Source: UBA6078 sp964468685
GTDB taxonomy: Bacteria; Desulfobacterota; Syntrophia; Syntrophales; UBA2210
Reading direction: 5' to 3'
Assembly: GCA_964468685.1 (NCBI GenBank)
Contig: CAYXUH010000088.1
Span: forward strand, 1 to 7,187
Length of the DNA stretch: 7,187 bases
Below, piece by piece: positions 1 to 6,448 of the stretch. The translations under genes and the position numbers were made by a program. Numbering within the stretch: the stretch's first letter is position 1; each line of letters starts with the position of its first letter. Under the pieces are notes generated by a model. It made no database searches and had not been told where the DNA came from. It saw only the letters and a list, made by a program, of their open reading frames with translations.

Positions 1-15
1 CACAATATGTTGTGT
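1..15. promoter_or_regulatory. Putative NrdR box upstream of nrdD (cut by the window edge)
   Basis: The window opens with CACAATATGTTGTGT, a palindrome with arms CACAA and TTGTG around TATG. NrdR, the ATP-cone repressor of ribonucleotide reductase genes, binds a 16-bp palindrome close to acaCwAtATaTwGtgt. The visible 15 bases fit it with one central deviation (G for A); the first base lies outside the window. NrdR boxes usually come in pairs about three helical turns apart, so a second copy would be expected just upstream. Its place directly before an nrd operon supports the call. A -10-like TTTATA or TATATG follows at about 15-22, so the box probably overlaps the promoter. Confidence 0.72.
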
Positions 16-24
16 TTATATGAC

Positions 25-34
25 AGAGGGGGAA
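25..34 (+). promoter_or_regulatory. Shine-Dalgarno that favours the GTG start of nrdD
   Basis: AGAGGGGGAA is a strong purine-rich ribosome binding site. It ends 6 nt before an in-frame GTG at 41, with 8 nt from the last G of its core. The upstream in-frame ATG at 20 has only NrdR-box/promoter-like sequence in front of it and no Shine-Dalgarno. This site is therefore the main reason to place the nrdD start at 41. Confidence 0.6.
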
Positions 35-40
35 CAATCC

Positions 41-2131
41 GTGCATAATAAGATCCGGAAGAGGGACGGCCGCTTGGACAGGTTTGACGCGACGAAGATC
101 ACTGCTGCGATTGCGAAGGCAGGGACGGCAACCGGCGAGTTCGGCGAAAAGGTGGCACAAAGGCTGACAATAAAGGCGCTCAACCTGGCGGAGAAGTTCT
201 TCGACAGCAAAATAATGACCGTGGAAGAGATACAGGACATTGTCGAAGAGGTGCTCCTCGGATCTTCATACCGCAAGACCGCCAAGGCGTACATCATATA
301 CAGGGATCAGCACGCGAAGTTGAGGGAGATTACGGACAAGATGGAGGTCGATCTGGTAGATCAGTACCTCGAAAAGCTTGACTGGAAGATAAACGAAAAC
401 AGCAATATGGATTACTCGCTTCAGGGACTCAACAACTACCTCTCCTCCGAAGTGAGCAAGGTATACTGGCTGAACAAGATATATACCGATGATATCAAAA
501 AGGCCCAAGTGGAGGGTGATTTCCACATCCATGACCTCAACATCCTCTCCGTCTACTGCGTGGGGTGGGATCTCCACGACCTGCTTACAGAGGGGTTCAA
601 AGGGGCATCCGGGAAGGTGGAAAGCAAACCAGCCAGACACCTCCGAAGTGCCCTCGGACAGATCGTCAACTTCTTTTACACACTCCAGGGTGAGGCGGCG
701 GGCGCGCAGGCCTTCTCAAACTTCGACACACTCCTCGCTCCCTTTATCCGGTATGACAACCTCGGGTTCAAAGAGGTAAAACAGGCCCTTCAGGAGTTCA
801 TCTTCAACATCAATGTCCCGACACGGGTAGGTTTTCAGACGCCCTTTACCAATGTCACGCTGGACGTAAAGGTGCCACGGTACTATGCCGACCAAGGCGT
901 TATTATCGGGGGAGAACCGCAAAACGAACCATACAAGGACTTCCAGGAAGAGATGGTCATGTTCAACAAGGCCTTCCTCCAGGTGATGGCCGAGGGGGAC
1001 GCCAAGGGCCGCGTCTTCACCTTCCCGATCCCCACGTATAACATCACCAAAGACTTTGACTGGGACAATGCAGAGCTCGACTACCTGTGGGAGATGACGG
1101 CGAAGTACGGCGTACCCTACTTTTCAAACTTCGTCAATTCCGACATGAACCCGGAAGACGCACGGAGCATGTGCTGTCGCTTACGGATAGACAACAGGGA
1201 ACTCGAGAAGAGGGGGGGCGGCCTTTTCGGCTCCAATCCACTGACAGGGTCCATCGGCGTCATAACCATCAACATGCCACGGATCGGGTACCTCTCAAAA
1301 ACGGAGGATGAATTCATTGAACGGGTGGACCACCTGATGGTCCTGGCACGGGAAAGCCTCGAGACAAAGAGGAAGGTCCTCGAAAAATTTACCGACAATG
1401 ATCTGTATCCCTACACGAAATACTACCTCAGAGAGGTGAAGCAGCGCTTTGGTGAATACTGGAAAAACCACTTTTCCACGATAGGTCTCGTGGGGATGAA
1501 TGAGGCATGCCTCAACCTCATGGGAAAGGATATTGCCGAACCCGAAGGACAGGAATTCACCAAGAGGGTGCTCGATTTCATGAGGGATCGGCTGGTTGCA
1601 TTTCAGGAGGAAACCGGGAACAACTACAATCTTGAAGCTACTCCGGCCGAGGGAACCTCCTACAGCCTCGCAAAGAAAGATAAGGAGAAATACCCCAAGA
1701 TCATCTGCGCCACCGGGAACGGGACAAGAGAGGAAGATGTGGAGATGTTCTATACCAACTCCACACAGCTTCCCGTCAATTTTACCGATGATATCTTTGA
1801 GGCATTGGATCTCCAGGATGAGATCCAGACCAGATACACGGGGGGAACGGTCTTTCACATTTACGCGGGGGAGCGCATCGAAGACGCCTCTGCCGTAAAA
1901 CTCCTGGTGCGAAGGGTCTGTGACAGATACCACCTCCCCTACTTCACCTTTTCCCCCACCTTCAGCGTGTGTCCAAACCACGGCTATCTCAACGGGGAGC
2001 AGTATACATGCCCGACATGCGAAGAGCCCTGTGAGGTCTTTTCCCGTGTGGTCGGGTATCTGCGCCCGGTAAAGCAATGGAACAAGGGGAAACAGGAGGA
2101 GTTCAAAACCAGGCAAGTGTTCCAGGTATAA
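41..2131 (+). CDS. nrdD: Anaerobic (class III) ribonucleoside-triphosphate reductase
   Basis: Reduces ribonucleoside triphosphates to dNTPs in the cytoplasm without oxygen, using a glycyl radical made by the NrdG activase. Numbered from GTG 41 (696 aa), the N-terminus is a single ATP-cone (about residues 4-92, beginning KIRKRDGR), the usual allosteric domain. The catalytic barrel shows a cysteine in YCVGWDL (C173) and a Cys pair in SMCCRLR (C378-C379); one of that pair should be the thiyl-radical residue. GGGLFGSNPLTGS (about 392-404) is typical of the family. The C-terminus has a zinc site (C644-x2-H647, C657-x2-C660, with C664 nearby), then the glycyl-radical loop RVVGYLRPVKQWN, radical at G672. 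The length is normal for the family. An ATG at 20 would add seven residues but lacks a ribosome site. The gene is complete and heads a two-gene operon with nrdG, probably under NrdR control. Confidence 0.97.
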   Translation: MHNKIRKRDGRLDRFDATKITAAIAKAGTATGEFGEKVAQRLTIKALNLAEKFFDSKIMTVEEIQDIVEEVLLGSSYRKTAKAYIIYRDQHAKLREITDKMEVDLVDQYLEKLDWKINENSNMDYSLQGLNNYLSSEVSKVYWLNKIYTDDIKKAQVEGDFHIHDLNILSVYCVGWDLHDLLTEGFKGASGKVESKPARHLRSALGQIVNFFYTLQGEAAGAQAFSNFDTLLAPFIRYDNLGFKEVKQALQEFIFNINVPTRVGFQTPFTNVTLDVKVPRYYADQGVIIGGEPQNEPYKDFQEEMVMFNKAFLQVMAEGDAKGRVFTFPIPTYNITKDFDWDNAELDYLWEMTAKYGVPYFSNFVNSDMNPEDARSMCCRLRIDNRELEKRGGGLFGSNPLTGSIGVITINMPRIGYLSKTEDEFIERVDHLMVLARESLETKRKVLEKFTDNDLYPYTKYYLREVKQRFGEYWKNHFSTIGLVGMNEACLNLMGKDIAEPEGQEFTKRVLDFMRDRLVAFQEETGNNYNLEATPAEGTSYSLAKKDKEKYPKIICATGNGTREEDVEMFYTNSTQLPVNFTDDIFEALDLQDEIQTRYTGGTVFHIYAGERIEDASAVKLLVRRVCDRYHLPYFTFSPTFSVCPNHGYLNGEQYTCPTCEEPCEVFSRVVGYLRPVKQWNKGKQEEFKTRQVFQV

Positions 2132-2132
2132 G

Positions 2133-2822
2133 ATGAGAATCAGCGATATTCAAAAATTTTCTCTGATAGATTATCCCGGAAAGATCTGCGCCATCATCTT
2201 TACACAGGGGTGTAATTTTAGGTGCCCATACTGCCACAACCCGGAGCTCGTCGAACCATCTCTGTATGGGGAGGTCGTGGCAGAGCGCGATATTCTGGCC
2301 TTTCTCGAACGGCGACGGGGAAAGCTCGACGCCGTGAGCATTACCGGTGGAGAACCCCTGCTGCAGCGCGATCTGACCACATTTATCGAGCAGGTACGAT
2401 CGCTGGGGTATCTGGTCAAGATTGACACCAACGGTTCCTTCCCTAAAATTCTGAAGAAACTAATCGCCAGAGGGTTGCTGGATTACATAGCCATGGATGT
2501 CAAGGCACCCCTTGAAAAATATGAAAAAGTCATCAACGCCCCAATAGCCCCTGAGAATATTTCAGAGAGCATACAGATGATCATGAACTCCGGGATCGAT
2601 TATGAGTTCCGGACGACCCTTGTAAAAACTCTTCTAACGGAAAAGGATCTGGATAAGATAGGTACACTCATAGGGGGGGCCAAACGGTATGTACTGCAAC
2701 GATTCGTACCCTCAAAGACCTTGGACCCCGCATTTATGAACGAGAAGACCTGGACCGATGAAGAACTGTACGACATCAAAGAACGACTGAAAAAATCGGT
2801 GTCGTCCGTCACTATTCGTTAA
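2133..2822 (+). CDS. nrdG: Anaerobic ribonucleotide reductase activating protein (radical SAM)
   Basis: Radical S-adenosylmethionine enzyme that abstracts the hydrogen from the C-terminal glycine of NrdD to create its glycyl radical. The protein is 229 aa. It has the cluster motif C27-x3-C31-x2-C34 (CNFRCPYC), which binds the [4Fe-4S] cluster, and the SAM-binding TGGEP at 71-75. The opening (IQKFSLIDYPGK) and the overall length fit the single-domain NrdG/PflA-like activases rather than the larger glycyl-radical activases with extra ferredoxin clusters. The start ATG follows the nrdD stop after 1 nt, with AGG 6 nt upstream lying inside the last nrdD codons, so translation is probably coupled. 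The adjacent nrdD makes NrdD the obvious partner; without that context a pyruvate formate-lyase activase would be the main alternative. Confidence 0.95.
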   Translation: MRISDIQKFSLIDYPGKICAIIFTQGCNFRCPYCHNPELVEPSLYGEVVAERDILAFLERRRGKLDAVSITGGEPLLQRDLTTFIEQVRSLGYLVKIDTNGSFPKILKKLIARGLLDYIAMDVKAPLEKYEKVINAPIAPENISESIQMIMNSGIDYEFRTTLVKTLLTEKDLDKIGTLIGGAKRYVLQRFVPSKTLDPAFMNEKTWTDEELYDIKERLKKSVSSVTIR

Positions 2823-2856
2823 TCCCTATTCTATCGAGAAGCCCGTCGCTTGATGA

Positions 2857-2875
2857 ATACCCGGCATACCGGTAT
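2857..2875. repeat. Short hairpin / ATACC repeat between nrdG and kdsD
   Basis: ATACC occurs at 2857-2861 and 2866-2870 and is followed by its complement GGTAT at 2871-2875. This gives the perfect 10-bp palindrome ATACCGGTAT (2866-2875) and a possible 7-bp stem, ATACC(C)GG with CCGGTAT, with one bulged C. It begins about 35 nt after the nrdG stop. It could weakly terminate nrdDG transcripts or serve as an operator. There is no clear T-tract after it (CCTCTTTATATC), so an intrinsic terminator is not supported. Confidence 0.3.
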
Positions 2876-2887
2876 CCTCTTTATATC

Positions 2888-2916
2888 TTGTGGTTATTTC
2901 GTGGTTGATATATAGT
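2888..2916 (+). promoter_or_regulatory. Candidate sigma-70 promoter for kdsD
   Basis: TTGTGG (2888-2893) and TATAGT (2911-2916) are separated by exactly 17 nt. The -10 matches the consensus at five of six positions and the -35 at three of six. The start of transcription would fall near 2923, giving a leader of about 40 nt before the kdsD ATG. The hexamer GTGGTT is repeated at 2890-2895 and 2901-2906, 11 bp apart, within the promoter, and could be a regulator half-site. The surrounding spacer is more A+T-rich than the genes. The promoter is predicted only from consensus. Confidence 0.4.
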
Positions 2917-2961
2917 GAATCCGTTTTTTATCTCTTAGATTAAGGATGGCGTATCGTCCAC

Positions 2962-3948
2962 ATGACTGATTCGATACAACAGGCAAAGGAGGTCCTCCGG
3001 ATAGAGGCGGAGAGTATCTCGAATCTTATCGATAAGGTTGGCCCAACCTTTTCCCGGGCTGTCGAAATCATACACCAAGCCAAGGGACGTGTTATCGTTA
3101 CCGGGATCGGGAAATCGGGTCTTGTGGGAAAGAAGATTGCGGCAACCTTGACGAGCACGGGAACACCCGCCATCTTTCTCCATCCGGTGGAAGGATTACA
3201 TGGAGATCTCGGCATTGTAACCAGGGATGATGTGATACTGGGCATATCGAACAGTGGTGAGACGAGCGAGTTGAACATACTGATCCTGAATGTGAAGGAT
3301 ATAGGCCTATCCATCATAGCCCTCACCGGAAATATGGACTCAACACTTGCAAAAAGCAGTGACGTGACCATCGACGTAAGCGTTGAAAAAGAGGCATGCC
3401 CCTTCGGACTGGCGCCTACGTCGAGCACCACAGCGACTTTGGCGATGGGGGATGCCCTGGCTGTTGCCCTCGTCAAAAAAATGGAATTTACCGAACGTGA
3501 CTTCTACAAATTTCACCCGGGCGGGCACCTCGGCCAGCGGTTGATGGCACGGGTGAAGGACGTTATGATCAGAGGCGGGGTTATGCCAGTCGTGCTCAGT
3601 GGGACATCCGCGCTCGCGGCCATCGAAGAAATAGACGAAAAAAATCTCGGCTTCATATTTATAACAGACGGAGAAAATCGCCTCCTGGGCATCCTGACCG
3701 ACGGGGATCTGAGGCGGCATATCAGGAAGGGAATGACATTCACAACACAATTGGTGGACGACCTGATGACAAGGGCGCCAAAGACCATCGATCCCAACAC
3801 ATCTCTGGCACAAACCATAGAGATCATGCAGAGAGACGAGATTACCACGTTGGCCACCATAGACGAGGATGGACATCTTGAAGGATATATCCACCTTCAT
3901 GACATACTGGGAAGGGGAGGCACCATAAAGATTTCCATGCCACGGTAA
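2962..3948 (+). CDS. kdsD: D-arabinose-5-phosphate isomerase (KdsD/KpsF family)
   Basis: Interconverts D-ribulose 5-phosphate and D-arabinose 5-phosphate, the first committed step toward Kdo, the sugar linking lipid A to the LPS core (also used in some capsules). The 328-aa protein has the family architecture: an SIS sugar-isomerase domain (about 35-170), then two CBS domains (about 198-258 and 266-320). Signature stretches are GIGKSGLVGKK (48-58), EGLHGDLG (77-84), SNSGETSE (96-103), VEKEACPFGLAPTSST (141-156) and FHPGGHLGQ (184-192). The four catalytic positions described for E. coli KdsD (Lys, Glu, Glu, His) align with K51, E103, E144 and H185, all present. A stop in the same frame at 2941 makes ATG 2962 the first available start; TAAGGA lies 15 nt upstream, rather far. 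No kdsA, kdsB, kdsC or lpt genes are nearby, unlike the common Kdo cluster. KpsF or GutQ paralogues are the alternatives. Confidence 0.93.
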   Translation: MTDSIQQAKEVLRIEAESISNLIDKVGPTFSRAVEIIHQAKGRVIVTGIGKSGLVGKKIAATLTSTGTPAIFLHPVEGLHGDLGIVTRDDVILGISNSGETSELNILILNVKDIGLSIIALTGNMDSTLAKSSDVTIDVSVEKEACPFGLAPTSSTTATLAMGDALAVALVKKMEFTERDFYKFHPGGHLGQRLMARVKDVMIRGGVMPVVLSGTSALAAIEEIDEKNLGFIFITDGENRLLGILTDGDLRRHIRKGMTFTTQLVDDLMTRAPKTIDPNTSLAQTIEIMQRDEITTLATIDEDGHLEGYIHLHDILGRGGTIKISMPR

Positions 3949-3993
3949 AACGGTGTAAAACCCGCCCACCAACAGACACAAACTTGAGTCAAG

Positions 3994-4236
3994 ATGCTTC
4001 AGAACTACTTCATTGTCCGTTGTCTCAGTTGCGGGCAAAAAAACCGTATCGTACGAAACCGATTGAAAGACAGGCCTGTCTGCGGGAGGTGCGGGGCTCC
4101 TCTTGATGAACTCATCGTGCAGTGCTTCCGCTGCGGGACCAAAAACCGCATCCCGGAGAACAGGCCCCACGATCTTCCCCTCTGTGCCAAATGCAAGGCA
4201 CCTCTCTATCATAAAGGCAAAGAGAACGAACCATAG
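3994..4236 (+). CDS. Small protein of two tandem thioredoxin-2-type zinc ribbons
   Basis: An 80-residue cytoplasmic-looking protein with eight cysteines in four CxxC/CxxCG knuckles. Two copies of one unit, residues 7-37 and 41-71, align without gaps at a 34-residue period; 18 of 31 positions are identical. The unit is roughly I-V-x-C-x2-C-G-x-K-N-R-I-x2-N-R-x2-D-x-P-x-C-x2-C-x-A-P-L. Each copy should bind one zinc (C10/C13/C30/C33 and C44/C47/C64/C67). The unit closely resembles the N-terminal zinc ribbon of thioredoxin 2 (TrxC), where it precedes a thioredoxin fold. Here no thioredoxin domain or WCGPC motif follows, only a short charged tail. There are no membrane segments or signal peptide. 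The gene lies 45 nt after kdsD and may share its transcript. Its Shine-Dalgarno is weak. The function is unknown; a redox, metal or protein-binding adaptor is possible. Confidence 0.8.
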   Translation: MLQNYFIVRCLSCGQKNRIVRNRLKDRPVCGRCGAPLDELIVQCFRCGTKNRIPENRPHDLPLCAKCKAPLYHKGKENEP

Positions 4237-4388
4237 CAATTCAGGATTATTGTTCACGGCCTGCGGCTCTGGAAGCCTTTGAGATGTGAACCCTCATCTT
4301 GAGATTATGGTGTGGCCTCTCCCATGATGATACCGTAAAAGGGAGTGACAGGATTTTGAATGGGCGTATCAGGTCTGAATGTTATATT
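4237..4388. other. Intergenic spacer before the Nudix gene, no clear element
   Basis: This 152-nt gap holds no convincing promoter, terminator or RNA. A TTG-initiated upstream extension of the Nudix frame begins at 4299 but lacks homology-like content. A 7-bp direct repeat, TTGAGAT, occurs at 4279-4285 and 4299-4305, and a 4-bp stem GGCT/AGCC sits near 4267-4279 before three Ts. Both are short enough to be chance. Confidence 0.4.
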
Positions 4389-5243
4389 ATGAACAAAGAT
4401 GCCACCATACGACATATTGTAGAACGGCTCGGAACCGCCGAGATCGACTACCGGGACAATACCGGGCGGGGGAGGGATGTCTTTGAAGCCGGCGTCCTGA
4501 TCCCCCTCCTTTTCACGGCAGGTCAACAGGCGGATGACGGCGAATGGTCATTCCTGCTCAGTAAGAGATCAGCCGCCGTTTCACAGTCTGGAGACCTGAG
4601 CGGCCCGGGAGGGAAACTCGAACCTTTCTGGGACCGCCTTCTCAGATTCTTTATCGTACGCGGGTTTCCCTCCCTTATGAGGGGAAACGAGCGGATGTAC
4701 GCCGACAAACGAGGAAAGGCCGCGTTCGACACCATAACCCTCTTCCTCGCCAGCGCCGTGAGAGAATCGTGGGAGGAGATACGCCTCAGTCCTTTCAATC
4801 TCCGGTTTCTCGGTCCCCTTCCCCCGCGCAATCTATTCATGTTCACCAAGACGATCTTTCCCGTCGTGGGACTGATCGAAAAGAACAGAGGACTGCGCCC
4901 CAACCAGGAGGTGGACAAGCTGATCGAGATACCGCTGGATGCGTTTTACCATGAAGAGAATTACGGCAGCCTTTCCATCCCCCCCCCGAAGGGTGCTGTA
5001 AACGGGGCGGACCATAAGCAGACCTTCCCCTGCCTGATACACACAGACAGCGACGGAGAAGAAGAGGTCCTCTGGGGGGCCACCTTCAGCATCATTATGT
5101 CCTTCCTCGGCATCGTCTTTGACTTTGAGCTACCACAGATACGACCGGAGAGGATAATCACCAGACCGCTGCAAGCAAACTACCTCGGGGGAAACCGGGC
5201 ACGCCCCTCCAAACTCCTTGACAAGATTCTGCCGGGCAGGTAG
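4389..5243 (+). CDS. Nudix hydrolase, CoA-pyrophosphatase-like, with a split Nudix box
   Basis: Nudix enzymes hydrolyse nucleoside diphosphates linked to another group. From ATG 4389 (284 aa) the segment LLSKRSAAVSQSGDLSGPGG (56-75) resembles the NuCoA motif of CoA diphosphatases (E. coli NudL, mammalian NUDT7/8), one residue shorter and with G72 in place of the usual Phe. The box then shows G75 and E78, but its second half, RESWEEIRL (125-133), starts 50 residues after G75 instead of the usual 14. About 36 extra residues therefore sit in the middle (about 80-118), and the usual Gly after the EEx is Arg (R132). The metal-binding REx2EE (R125, E126, E129, E130) is intact. After it, LGPLPPRNLFMFTKTIFPVVGLI has the CoA-pyrophosphatase feel. 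An in-frame TTG at 4299 would add 30 residues of unlikely sequence, so ATG 4389 is preferred, although its ribosome site is weak. The substrate is inferred; another nucleotide derivative is possible. Confidence 0.78.
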   Translation: MNKDATIRHIVERLGTAEIDYRDNTGRGRDVFEAGVLIPLLFTAGQQADDGEWSFLLSKRSAAVSQSGDLSGPGGKLEPFWDRLLRFFIVRGFPSLMRGNERMYADKRGKAAFDTITLFLASAVRESWEEIRLSPFNLRFLGPLPPRNLFMFTKTIFPVVGLIEKNRGLRPNQEVDKLIEIPLDAFYHEENYGSLSIPPPKGAVNGADHKQTFPCLIHTDSDGEEEVLWGATFSIIMSFLGIVFDFELPQIRPERIITRPLQANYLGGNRARPSKLLDKILPGR

Positions 5244-5290
5244 TGTTTCCAGCCTGGATTTCAGACAGGCCAATACATGTAAAGAGATAC

Positions 5291-5296
5291 GAGGAA
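5291..5296 (+). promoter_or_regulatory. Shine-Dalgarno fixing the aminotransferase start
   Basis: GAGGAA lies 6 nt before ATG 5303. The same frame is open back to a GTG at 5243 that overlaps the Nudix stop codon, but that start would add 20 residues not typical of the family. The ribosome site therefore selects 5303. Confidence 0.75.
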
Positions 5297-5302
5297 TCGA
5301 CT

Positions 5303-6448
5303 ATGGTTACCAAGAGAGCGTCCGAGATCACCCCTTTCATCGTTATGGATATCCTTGAAAAGGCGCAGGAGATGGAACGGGACGGAAAAGATATCATTCA
5401 CATGGAGGTCGGCGAACCGGACTTTGATACGCCCGAGTGCATAAACGAGGCTTGCCGCAAGGCCATCAAAGACGGGAAGACGCACTACACGCACAGCCTC
5501 GGCCTGATAGAATTGCGGGAGGCGATCTGCGAGCACTACTTTACGAAATACGGAGTCGATATCTCGCCGGACCGGATCATCGTTACATCCGGAACCTCCC
5601 CCGCCATGTTTCTGCTCTTCTCCGCGCTGATTGAACGGGGAGAGGAGGTGATCATATCGGACCCCCATTACGCGTGCTATCCGAATTTCATCAGCTTTTT
5701 CGAAGGGGTCCCGGCCCGCGTTAATGTCTTTGAGGAAGATGGGTTCCAGTATACACCTGAAGGAATCAGGGAAAAGATATCCCCCAGGACAAAGGGGATC
5801 ATGATCAATTCCCCCTCCAATCCGACCGGCAATCTCCTCAGTACCGAACGGATGGCCGAGATCGCGTCATATGGAATCCCCGTCATCGCGGATGAGATAT
5901 ACCACGGGCTTGTCTATGAAGGGCAGGAACACACCATTCTCGAATTTACCGATAACGCCTTCGTCCTGAACGGATTCTCCAAGGCCTACGCCATGACCGG
6001 GTGGAGGCTGGGATACCTCATCGCGCCGAAGGAGTACATACGCCCCATACAGAAGATCCAGCAGAATTTCTTCATTTCCCCGAACTCCTTTGCACAGTGG
6101 GGAGGGATCGCGGCGCTCCGGAAGGCGGGCGATGACGTGGTCCGCATGAGAAATATCTTTAACGAACGGAGAAAATTCATCATACGGCGCCTCCGCGAGA
6201 TCGGACTCGGGATTACGGTGGAACCGACGGGGGCGTTTTACATACTGGGGAATATCAAAGCCTTTTCCACAAACTCGTACGAGATGGCCTTTGACATCCT
6301 TGAAAAGGCCCATGTCGGCGTTACCCCGGGGATCGACTTCGGAAAAAACTGTGAAGGGTATCTGCGGTTTTCCTACGCAACCTCCATGGAGAAGATAGAG
6401 GAGGGGATCAGCCGAATAGAAAGGTACCTGAAAGAGTACGTACCGTGA
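5303..6448 (+). CDS. Class I/II PLP-dependent aminotransferase (aspartate/aromatic type)
   Basis: Transfers an amino group between an amino acid and a 2-oxoacid using pyridoxal phosphate, in the cytoplasm. From ATG 5303 (381 aa) the fold-type I landmarks occur in order: EVGEPDFDTP (35-44) near the N-terminus, TSGTSPAMF (95-103) for phosphate binding, INSPSNPTG (168-176) with N173, ADEIYHGLVY (196-205) with the pyridine-binding D197 and with Y200, GFSKAYAMTGWRLGY (224-238) with Schiff-base lysine K227 and R235, and the substrate-carboxylate arginine in YLRFSYA (R355). The length is normal and nothing is missing. The sequence fits the AspC/AraT-like bacterial and archaeal group (subgroup I gamma-type aspartate aminotransferases), but substrate (aspartate, aromatic, alanine) cannot be read from it. 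It lies 59 nt after the Nudix gene and overlaps the HAD gene by 4 nt, so they are probably one operon. Confidence 0.93.
   Translation: MVTKRASEITPFIVMDILEKAQEMERDGKDIIHMEVGEPDFDTPECINEACRKAIKDGKTHYTHSLGLIELREAICEHYFTKYGVDISPDRIIVTSGTSPAMFLLFSALIERGEEVIISDPHYACYPNFISFFEGVPARVNVFEEDGFQYTPEGIREKISPRTKGIMINSPSNPTGNLLSTERMAEIASYGIPVIADEIYHGLVYEGQEHTILEFTDNAFVLNGFSKAYAMTGWRLGYLIAPKEYIRPIQKIQQNFFISPNSFAQWGGIAALRKAGDDVVRMRNIFNERRKFIIRRLREIGLGITVEPTGAFYILGNIKAFSTNSYEMAFDILEKAHVGVTPGIDFGKNCEGYLRFSYATSMEKIEEGISRIERYLKEYVP

Noticed and set aside
1295..2116. Long antisense open frame of 273 codons opposite nrdD
   Set aside because: It lies wholly opposite conserved NrdD sequence. Its protein has no recognisable domain, and it is explained by codon bias of the real gene.
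3983..3993. Palindrome CTTGAGTCAAG directly before the zinc-ribbon ATG
   Set aside because: Five-base arms around one base can arise by chance, and it does not resemble a known operator. Noted only because it overlaps the ribosome-binding region.
3340..4257. Antisense open frame of 305 codons opposite kdsD and the zinc-ribbon gene
   Set aside because: It mirrors two well-supported genes on the + strand and shows no family motif. It is a shadow frame.
4267..4282. Possible terminator after the zinc-ribbon gene (GGCT/AGCC stem followed by TTT)
   Set aside because: A 4-bp stem with three Ts is too weak to distinguish from chance.
4356..4388. Possible promoter (TTGAAT and an extended -10 TGTTATATT) just before the Nudix ATG
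   Set aside because: The spacing between the hexamers is 21 nt, and the implied transcript start would fall after the ATG at 4389, with no suitable in-frame start downstream.
4299..4388. TTG-initiated N-terminal extension of the Nudix protein
   Set aside because: TTG is a weak start, no Shine-Dalgarno precedes it, and the added 30 residues look like translated spacer. ATG 4389 is more plausible.
5243..5302. GTG-initiated 20-residue extension of the aminotransferase
   Set aside because: It overlaps the Nudix stop and lacks its own ribosome site, while ATG 5303 has a well-placed GAGGAA.
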